Below are positions 55,786 to 64,000 of a stretch of 64,000 bases of DNA, piece after piece. Under the pieces are notes generated by a model, which was not told the DNA's origin, ran no database searches, and saw only the letters and a program-made list of their open reading frames with translations. The stretch comes from Diplocarpon mali (taxonomy: Eukaryota > Ascomycota > Leotiomycetes > Helotiales > Drepanopezizaceae). The DNA lies in contig JAENRP010000041.1 in the NCBI GenBank assembly GCA_024741835.1, positions 146,852-210,851 on the forward strand. Direction: 5' to 3'. The position numbers and the translations under genes were made by a program. The first letter of the stretch is position 1, and every line of letters begins with the position of its first letter.

Positions 55786-58700
55786 ATGGCCGGCTCGAGC
55801 TTTAACCATGATCGCCAGTACTCGCTAACTTCGGCTTTGGATGATATTATTCTGGATATCGACAAATACATCCCAATTGGCGAGTACATCTCGCCGCTGC
55901 CTATCCCTGTTATGCCTCCAAAGCCTTACGGAACCTTGACCGTACACTTGCTAATCAAGGAGTTAGGGTGTCTACGCATCAAAAAATCAGACCTCGGAAT
56001 TCCACTTTCTAGCTGGCATTCATTGTCTGGGCTTGACCCTGGACAATGGCAAGCGTTCTCGCATCCGAGGGACACGCTGAATCCTAGTGGAGGGCGGTAT
56101 CTGATGAACGCGGCGCAAGAAATTCTGTTCGGAATTCCCGTGCTACGAACGTGAGACTCTCATATTCATGAGTTGTGGATTCAGCTAACCCTGTTTGTAG
56201 TTCTATCGGTATCTTCAACGCGGGGTGGATTCGCCTAGAATTCCGTGCTAACAACGAACGACGAGGTCAGATCAGAATCTATGTTCTAGCAGATGATATC
56301 GGCCGCTCAGTAATTGACCGCAACATAACATCATTTCGCAAAGCTTTGAACTCGCTTTTGCTTCAATTGGATACTTCCTGTTTCACCTGGCATGGCACCT
56401 GGGACGATGATACTCCTATATGTCACGTGGGTTCGGCATTACATACAGATGTTAAAGAAGACCTATCCCTATTTCAGCTATTCAACACCCTTCCGTCTCC
56501 GAAGCCTGAGCCCGAGGTCGTCACGGATCCGTACGCAAAAGATTCAATGTACCGGATCCTGGACAGTCAGATAGACGGATTGAAGACTACGATGCACCAT
56601 TATCAACGCCGCTCAGCTGCATTGATGCTTCAACGAGAATCCAAACCAGCACATAACTTGGACCCACGGCTTCGGCACCTCAAGGATCAGAAAGGGATGT
56701 CTTGGTACTTTGATGTGGATGCTGGATCTTGCTTCCGGGAACCACGAACATATGAAGCAGCTCGAGGGGGTATATGCGCAGAAACTATGGGTCTTGGCAA
56801 GACATTGATATGCCTTGGCTTGATAATGGCCACTAAGGACTTGACATCGCAAATCCCATTAGAATATTCTTTCGATTCATTGCCAGTGCGTAAGAAGACA
56901 GGATCTCTAATGAGTATGGCTGCGGCTACCCTGGGGCGGAAAGCAGTTCCATGGAGAACCGAGATTTCGAATTTAGAGACCCGAGAATGCTTCAATTTTG
57001 AACGCTGTCGAGAGGCGCTTAGGAAGAATGTTGGATACTATATGCTACCTTCCCCAATCCCCCGTCGTGAATCACGGAACCCGATCATAGCACCTCCACG
57101 CAAGATTCTTCTTACCGCAGCCACAATAGTCGTTGTACCTGCAAATTTAATACAACAATGGCAGCACGAGATCAAGAAGCACACTTCTGGGTTGGATGTT
57201 TTGGTCATGACGACCATGTCAGAACCCCTTCCCAAGGCTGAGGTGCTGGGTGAATACGACATCATTCTGTTTAGCAAGCAGAGATTCGATAAAGAAGCTA
57301 CTGATGAGGTAGATGACCTACAGCTTTTGAAAGAGTACGCCGCTCAGTTTGCTCGCCAAGGGCCCGAATCGTCGCAGCCAACTTTACGAAATGTTGGTCG
57401 CGCTGGCAGATCTGCCGGTAGACGAAAGTATGCACCGAAGATGGCATATCATTCTCCATTGAAGGAGATTCGGTTCAAGAGACTTATTGTCGATGAAGGA
57501 CATACGTTTGGGAATGCTTCAAGCTCTTCCCGTACGGATGCCACTGCTGTTGTTGACTTCCTGCAAGTCGATGCACGATGGATTATTTCCGGAACGCCTA
57601 CTAGGGGGCTTTACGGTGCTGAAGTTGCGATGGACAGCTCTGACAGCCCACCGAGGTTGCACACCCCGTCACTATTTAAAATCTCGGATCCTACACCTGA
57701 TGTGCATTTTAATAACCGGGATCTAACCTTGCCAGATTCGATCTCAGGGACGCCGAGCAAGGAAATAAGTTTGTATCACAAGCAAGAACGCAAAGACATC
57801 GAAAAGTTGGGGAATATAGCGACTTCTTACCTCAAGGCGAAGCCGTGGGCCAACCGTCTCAAGGACCACGATCATGCTTCTTGGTCACACCTTGTAATGC
57901 AACCTCGGCATGGTTCCAAGAGTCATGGTAGCTCAGAGTGTTTACGAGCGACTTTAGAGGGAATGATCATCCGTCACCGATCCGAAGATGTCCTTCTTGA
58001 AGTATCTCTACCTCCACTCAGCCAGAAGCTAGTGTTCCTTGATGGGTCAATACAGAACAAGTTGTCGCTGAATACATTTATTGTAATGATCATTACCAAC
58101 GCCATCACTTCTGAACGCAAAGACGCGGATTACTTCTTTCATCCCCGTCAGAGAAAGAGCCTGCAGCAGGTGGTTTCAAATCTTCGGCAGGCTTCATTCT
58201 TTTGGTCAGGCGTTGAGACCGAAGGTCTTCAGACCACAATCGAAATTGCGAAAAAGTTCGTCGAGGAGAAGAAAGTAGCGGTTACAACAGAAGATGAAGC
58301 GTTGCTGCGGGAGGCTATCAGAATAGGCGAAGCTGTCCTCGCGAACGAAATATCGCAGGCCATCTCCAAGTACCATGAAATGCCAATGTACATTCAGAAC
58401 GCTCTGCCCAGACACACCATAGCTGCCTGGTCGTTGGACGGCAAGCCATCCAATCCAGCTCTTATGGGCGCCACTATGGTCCACGCTGCTCAGAAATTTG
58501 TAGAATCTCAACTCTGGAAAGAAGATCCAAGCGAGGGTCTGGAGGATGCCGGCAAGCAAGTTATGAAATCCGCGAACGATTCTGTACAGCCACAGACTCG
58601 CAAACTGGCAGAGCGTAAAAATATCAAGGAGATAAACAAGATTAGAAAGAGACCAGGGCTAGTACCTCCCCTGGCCGGTGGCGTGACGATTGGCGAAGGC

Positions 58701-59915
58701 TCCAGCCCTCGAAAACGGGCCCGCTCATTATCATCACCACGAGAAAACCCGGAATCTTCTAATATTGACTTCCTCATCAGCTTAGACGCCATATCCGACA
58801 CGCCCGCGGAAGAAGCTAAAGATGATCCTGAAGCCGCGCAAAAACAACTTGATGCCCAGTTTCTCCCTGTAGCGGAACTCAAGTCTTCTCTCAAGAAAAT
58901 GACGGACAAATCAGGAAGCCTTTCGCCCTCCTCTCCCTTAGCCTCAGCAGCCATCATCTCCACCGCATCCGCCAAACTTTCCTACCTGATGGACGCTATT
59001 ATGACACACCAAGCCGAAGAGAAAATCCTCATCTTTTATGAAGCTGACAATACCGCCTATTACATAGCCCAAGCCCTTGAATGTCTTGGGGTCAAGCACC
59101 TCATCTACGCCAAAACGCTCTCCTCAGCCCGGCGGTCTCAGTACGTAGTGACTTTCAATCAATCGACCCAGTTCCGAGTGCTGTTGATGGATGTTTCGCA
59201 AGCCGCCTTCGGTTTAGATCTGAGTTCGGCAAGCAGGGTGTATTTCGTCAACCCCGTTTTCTCGCCTCAAGTCGAAGCACAAGCCGTTAAACGTGCGCAC
59301 AGAATTGGTCAGACGAAACCTGTGTTTGTGGAAACGCTGGTGCTAAGGGGCAGCATTGAGGAGGTGCTTGTGGAGAGGGGGAAGAGGATGAGCACAGAAG
59401 AACATAATTCTTGTAAGAGTATTCTTGACGATCGGACAGTTTATGACTGGATCCGGGACGTGCGGTTTATGGATGTTGGCCTGGATTCCGAACAGACCAA
59501 AGGAGTTCGAGGGCCAGAGCAGATGGCTAAAGTGGCAGTGCCGAGACTAATATTCGGCCGAGGCGCGGGCATGAGAGTTGGAGATCCGGATGCGGATTTG
59601 ATCTTGGGGGATAGTCTGATGGCACAGGGACAGAGGAAGGTGAAGGGCAGTATCTCTTCCGGGACCATTGGTGATGCGGATGATGGAGACGGAGAAGGGA
59701 ACGGCGAGAAGATTGCCAGCATGTCATTCCAAGAGACCTCCAAAACTGAAACAAAATCAAGCAGCACAAACTTTCCCCGGAAAACAGAGGATCGTGGCGA
59801 GGGAGGGGAACCGGCCAAGAAGAGAAGGCCAGGCGTCTCTTTTGTCGATGACGAGGTTTTGGGACCAGGCAATGGAGAGGGTTCATCGACAGGCAAGAAG
59901 GTTCGGTTTTCATAG
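55786..59915 (+). CDS. SNF2-family DNA-dependent ATPase/helicase
   Basis: Model: exon 1 55786-56150, 50-nt intron 56151-56200 (GTGAGA donor, GCTAACC branch, TGTAG acceptor), exon 2 56201-59915; 1,359 aa. Start is the ATG at 55786 (MAGSSFNHDRQ). Motifs: GGICAETMGLGKTLICLGL (Walker A at 318-323), VVPANLIQQWQHEIKKH (Ia), LIVDEGHTFG (Walker B, DEGH at 553-556), ARWIISGTPT (III, about 582-589). The helicase C lobe lies at about 1055-1180: EEKILIFYEADN, LLMDVSQAAFGLDLSSA, and motif VI QAVKRAHRIGQTKPV. A long insert of about 460 residues with basic NLS-like patches (PRKRARSLSSP) separates the lobes. The C-tail is disordered, ending GKKVRFS. DEGH and the remodeller layout place it near the Rad5/Rad16/SHPRH branch, but I see no RING or HIRAN domain, so I give no symbol. 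Nuclear chromatin or repair role inferred. Confidence 0.88.
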
Positions 59916-60356
59916 GTGCACCGGGCTGGCGTTATGGATGCAACATAGGGTGGACAGCTTGACTGGACCAGTGTAATTGTATCAGAAGAACGAGATAGCG
60001 GATGGCTGTCATCAGTAGAGCTATCACAGGGCTTAGCACCGTGTTCTTCGTGCTGTACACACAATATCCTGAATTTTGATTCTACATTACCGTAGTAACT
60101 TTTTGGGTACTCGGTTATACACCATCGTTGCCGCTCAATTTAGTTTGAACCGGGTCTTTTCGTCCTCGTTTCAAAGACCAGCTATAGCTTTGCGGTTCTC
60201 AATTACTCTCTCCTTTAAGCTCTTCTGGAATGCTTTGGACGGTAGCCTGGGAAACTGTCCTGCTCTTTTCTCGTCTCGGTCTAAGCACCTCTCTCGGACA
60301 TATCCATTAGTCCTTCGCTTATTCATCCTTGAATTACTTCTGGCAAGCTATCCCCT
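59916..60356. other. Convergent 3' region between the SNF2 gene and ZIM17
   Basis: 440 bp between two stop codons facing each other. It must hold both terminators. Plus-strand frames from 60076 on are shadows of ZIM17. Confidence 0.5.
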
Positions 60357-61022
60357 TCAATCGGAACCGTCTCCATCTTCTCCTCCCTTCCCTTTAGCGC
60401 GCGCTTTCGTCGTCCCGTCAGCCCAAAACTCCAAGTTCCCATCCTCGCTCAATGTCCCTTTCTTGACCAGCTGCCCCTGTTCCCGCATCAGATCTTCGAT
60501 TGTGAGGTGTTTGTTACCGAAGATCTATCGTGCACGTGTCAGCCTTTCCCTTCGATCCAAACCCCGGCAAAGCGCCCCTCCCACGGCCTCCCTTGCGACC
60601 GTTCTACCCTTGACAAGAAGAGGACTCACATTCAGATGATCCGAGATAATATGCCGATTTCTACACTCCGGACACGTAATCAAGACACTGCCGTGATGAT
60701 ACCCTTGCTTGCTGACCCGGTGCGTGCTTCGTGTACTGCAAGGCGTGCAAGTGAACGTCATTTCGTATTCTGGTTTCGGTGCCGGTGCGGTCTGCACCTT
60801 CGGGGGAGGGGGGGCATGAGGTTTTCGTGGTGGGTGAGGGGCGGGAGGTTGGCTGGTTTGGTTTGTGGTTGAAGTGGAGTAGGGGGAGGATATGAAAGGC
60901 CGAAGACCCTGATGTTGGTTTTGAAATGGGTTGGGGTGGGCTTTGAATCTGGAGATGCGCGGGCGAACAACTGGGAGGTGGGAGAGAGCGCGGAGGGCGG
61001 CGAAGGAGATTGGAGGCGGCAT
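60357..61022 (-). CDS. ZIM17: Mitochondrial DNL-type zinc finger protein, Hsp70 escort
   Basis: Zim17/Hep1/Tim15 keeps mitochondrial Hsp70 (Ssc1) soluble during protein import. Model: exon 1 complement 60630-61022, 105-nt intron 60525-60629 (GTGAGT donor, ATAG acceptor), exon 2 complement 60357-60524; 186 aa. Start is the ATG at 61022; the frame extends upstream only through a GTG. The N-terminal 85 residues are Pro/Arg/Ser-rich without acids early on, a typical matrix presequence. The DNL core is EYEMTFTCTPCSTRSTHRVS, YHHGSVLITCPECRNRHII, then across the splice DHLN-IFGNKHLTIEDLM. The two CxxC pairs (CTPC, CPEC) bind zinc; the DNL-type triplet appears as DHL. The tail is Gly/Asp/Lys-rich. 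Confidence 0.93.
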
Positions 61023-61847
61023 TGTTAGAGTTGGGTTTGTGTTAATCACTAGGAGCAGAAAAAAGGATTTGGTATAGATAGTATGTTTGACGAGGTTCCC
61101 ATCAGGCTGGAGACAAGGCGGCGAAATCGACAGGCCTTGGCGCGCTAACTAGTTTCGGGGAGACTTGTAGGAAGAATGCCAATTGATTTCGTTATATGAG
61201 GCTTTTGGCCAAGAGCAAGTAAGAAATAATTCACTGTCGCTCCATGAATGTTACAGCAGCATAGTTTCTTGTACTAAAATGTTGATAGATTGATTGAATG
61301 TAAGCTAATTACACTTCGCTATTGTTGATGAAAGGACAGGTTATTGCTCTAAAAACCCGACTACGGTGATGGGCATAGAAGATCAACTGTCCCGCTGATG
61401 GAAAGCTTAGCAAGATACAATGTGGCAAAATTTGAGGAGTTGATTGAATGAATGCATGAATGTAACTTGCAAGATACAGAGACCTGAAGTTGAGAGTATT
61501 GAGCTTGCGGGGACGCTAAGCTCAATGGATCAATAGCGGGCCGAGATTACATCGGTTGGATCTGGACCTCCAGGCAAACATGCTTACCTCGGAGGAATAG
61601 TTGGAGATCCCTCGTAAATTTGTGTCGGTTCTCGAAACCTCCCGTCTTTTTCTTTGATGCAATCTTTAGATTTTATACCGATATAAGATTGCTGGAAAGC
61701 AAACAAGAGAGCTTCGTGCGTCAATATCCAGCTTGACACCTCCAGAGCTCCGCACGACCCCGCCAACTACCTTCCTCCACGCGTCTCGATTCGTGCTTCG
61801 ATAGGCTTAAATCTCCGGCGAATATCTACGAAGTGCAAGGTTAGAGG
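61023..61847. promoter_or_regulatory. Divergent promoter region ZIM17 / CUL3
   Basis: 825 bp between divergent starts. No gene, repeat or RNA gene seen. It contains two TTGATTGAATG repeats (about 61290 and 61441) and must carry both promoters. Confidence 0.4.
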
Positions 61848-64000
61848 ATGATTTCGGGGCGAGGTAGAGGCAAGATACGCCCGCCTAGAAGGGTATGTTT
61901 GGTTTTAATTCCCCCCATCGTATTCTCCTTCCTACCAAACCTCCTCCCCGGCATCGCCCTCGACACACAAAGTTGTTTCACTTCCTCCAAACCTTCTTTC
62001 CTACATCCAAGCAAATATCAACATTCGTGCCCCGCCAATACGGTAACAGCAGCGCCTTCGAATAGTGGGCTCGCATGCGCGCTGCTGTTGAGTATTCGCA
62101 AGCCTGTCTCCGGCCAGCTTCTTCCCCCATGGACTCCTGTATGCCTGGTTAACAAATTTTTCGATTAGCATCCTATGGGCGGTCATGGCGATAACGATTT
62201 CGAGACACAATGGGCCATTCTCAGTTCAGCCTTGCGGAATATCCATACTAAAAATGCATCCACGCTGAGCTTCGAGCAGATCTACCGCGCCTCTTATAAG
62301 ATTGTGCTGAAAAAACAAGGCGATAAGCTATATGAACGTGTCAAGGAGTTCGAGGAGCAGTGGTTTGGTGGCGAAGTCATGCCGAAAATACAGAAACTCA
62401 TAACACCGAACCTGGTAAATATCACGCTAGGAGGAGTTTCTGGTATTGCGGCAAACGAGCGTCGGATCACTGGAGAGGAGTTTCTCATGGGACTCAAGGC
62501 GGCTTGGGAGGACCATATCATGACAATGAACATGACGACCGATGTGCTTATGTACATGGATCGGGTTTACTGCACAGACAATAGAAAGCCCTCGATCTTC
62601 ACCACCTCGATGGGGCTCTTCCGCGACCATGTATTGCGATCCCATCTTACCGAGTTCGGGAGCGATCTGGTCACTTTTAATATCCTAAACTCAGTGCTCT
62701 TGGACCAGATTGGCATGGAGAGAGATGGAGATGTTATCAGTCCAAGCATGATCCGTTCATGCGTATACATGCTAGAAGGTCTGTACGAGTCGGATGACGA
62801 GAATGAAACCGAAAAGCTCTACCTCACGACCTTCGAAGTCGAGTTCCTCAAAGACGCCAAGGCTTTCTACCAAAAAGAGTGTGCAAAGTTGCTTCGAGAT
62901 TCAGACGCAAGCACATGGTTACGGCAAACAAGAAAAAGGCTGGCTGAGGAGGAGACCAGGTGTCAGACTACAATATCCATACTCACTTCTCAGAAGATTG
63001 CGAGGGTAGTCGAGGCGGAAATGATCAGTGCTCACTTAACCGAATTTCTCGCCATGGAAGGCAGCGGCATCAAGGCCATGATCGAAAATGACCGATATGA
63101 CGACCTCACGCTTTTATATAGTCTCATCTCTCGTGTAGACCCGTCGAAAGGCCCCTTGAAAACCGCATTACAATCTCGGATCGTGGAAATGGGCTCAGAA
63201 ATCAACAAGACCATCAGCGACGCAAATGCCCACCCCAGTCCTGCTGCTCAACCGGACGATGGTGAACCCGTTGATGGCGGTGATAAAACCAAGGCACAGA
63301 AACAAAGTCCTGCCGCGAAGCAAACAGCTGATGCAATTAGATGGGTTGGTGAGGTCCTGACTTTAAAGGACAAATTCGACGTCATGTGGAAAAAGTGTCT
63401 GGCTGAAGATCTCATTCTACAAACTGCCATCACCAAGAGCTTTTCGGACTTTATCAACTTGTACCCTCGATGCTCGGAGTACGTTTCGTTATTTATCGAT
63501 GATCATCTCAAGCGTGGGATCAAGGGCAAGACTGAGATTGAGATCGAGGTGGTGCTCGAAAAGGCCACCACGCTGCTCAGATACATCCAAGACAAGGACA
63601 TGTTTGAGCGCTTCTACAAGAAGCATCTTGCGAGACGCTTATTACTCGGAAAGTCGGAAAGCTTCGATATTGAGAAGCAAATGATCTCCCGCATGAAGCT
63701 TGAGATTGGCAACTCGTTTACGACCAAGTTGGAGGGTATGTTCAAGGACATGGCTATGTCTGATGAGCTCACAGCCGGATATCGAACGCACATCCAGAAC
63801 CTTGGGGACATGGATAGGAAACAGATCGACCTAGCCGTCAATGTTTTGACGTCCAATTACTGGCCGATGGAATCCATGGGTGGCAAGACTGCTCATAACG
63901 AGGACGGCACGCCAACAACTTGTACCTGGCCGTCGGAGATTCAGAGCCTGCAAGAGTCCTTCAAGAAGTTCTACCTCCAAGAGCGCAACGGCAGAAGACT
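61848..64000 (+). CDS. CUL3: Cullin-3, ubiquitin ligase scaffold (3' part beyond the window)
   Basis: Scaffold of CUL3-RING ubiquitin ligases: binds BTB adaptors by its N-terminus and Rbx1/NEDD8 by its C-terminus. Exon 1 is 61848-61892 (MISGRGRGKIRPPRR), a 276-nt intron 61893-62168 (GTATGT donor, TTAG acceptor) follows, and exon 2 is open from 62169 to the window end. 625 codons are visible of an expected 800-850. The first 15 residues match the conserved basic start of fungal Cul3. Cullin repeats follow: DFETQWAILSSALRNIH, TLSFEQIYRASYKIVL, KLYERVKEFEEQWF, LLDQIGMERDGDVI, then FINLYPRCSEYVSLFIDDHL, the cullin signature MFERFYKKHLARRLL and SFTTKLEGMFKDM. The NEDD8 site and winged helix lie beyond 64000. 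An in-frame ATG at 62175 would drop the conserved start and is not preferred. Confidence 0.93.

Noticed and set aside
57038..58975. Minus-strand ORFs inside the SNF2 gene (up to 155 codons)
   Set aside because: Shadows of the well-supported plus-strand SNF2 ORF.
1..64000. tRNA or rRNA genes
   Set aside because: I scanned by eye for T-loop (GGTTCGAATC-like) and acceptor pairings and found none that fold. The GATTCG/CGAATC hairpin at 25345 and 29236 lacks any tRNA context.
62175..64000. CUL3 starting at the ATG at 62175
   Set aside because: The upstream exon 61848-61892 encodes the conserved basic Cul3 start and joins in phase through a GTATGT...TTAG intron.

Overview
The window comes from a filamentous ascomycete (Pezizomycotina). 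Three things point there: housekeeping genes with short introns (about 45-105 nt, GTNNGN donors, CTAAC-type branch sites), fungal Ty3/gypsy and Tad1-like retroelements, and massive C-to-T/G-to-A decay of the repeats that looks like repeat-induced point mutation (RIP). Leotiomycetes is my guess for the class, but nothing in the sequence fixes it.

Layout. (1) 1-17.85 kb is AT-rich, RIP-decayed repeat DNA, almost all coding on the minus strand. From right to left it holds a Tad1-like LINE fragment (15.3-17.85 kb), a Ty3/gypsy element with LTR, gag and pol (about 7.7-15.3 kb), and two co-oriented paralogous dead ORFs of about 1,100 codons (P2, 4.15-7.46 kb; P1, 0.31-3.59 kb) whose product I do not recognise. 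Fourteen copies of one 23-nt imperfect palindrome are scattered through the gypsy element, P2 and P1. Eleven of the twelve copies inside coding sequence are read in the same frame as the surrounding ORF. (2) 17.85-25.19 kb and 39.61-43.9 kb are an accessory tract of coiled-coil protein genes and broken gene pieces. It was contiguous before a 14.4-kb nested insertion. (3) That insertion (25195-39607) is a minus-strand gypsy element with 134-bp LTRs and target duplication TCCTG. It carries a second minus-strand gypsy element (30541-36892; chromointegrase, 292-bp LTRs, target duplication CCTAG) inside its gag region. (4) 43.9-46.6 kb is a transition zone with an LTR-like remnant and a decayed gene.

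(5) 46.6-64 kb is an ordinary, dense, undamaged housekeeping block: a two-repeat conserved fungal protein (-), the mitochondrial tRNA t6A synthase QRI7 (-), a WD40 COMPASS subunit of SWD3/WDR5 type (-), the inositol-phosphosphingolipid phospholipase C ISC1 (+), a large SNF2-family ATPase (+), the mitochondrial Hsp70 escort protein ZIM17/HEP1 (-), and the 5' three-quarters of the cullin CUL3 (+), which runs off the end. QRI7 and ZIM17 both act in mitochondria and SWD3 and the SNF2 protein on chromatin, but I see no operon-like logic: these are independent fungal genes with their own promoters.

Some apparent ORFs in this window start with GTG or TTG. Because this is a nuclear eukaryotic genome I moved all proposed starts to ATG and joined exons by hand.
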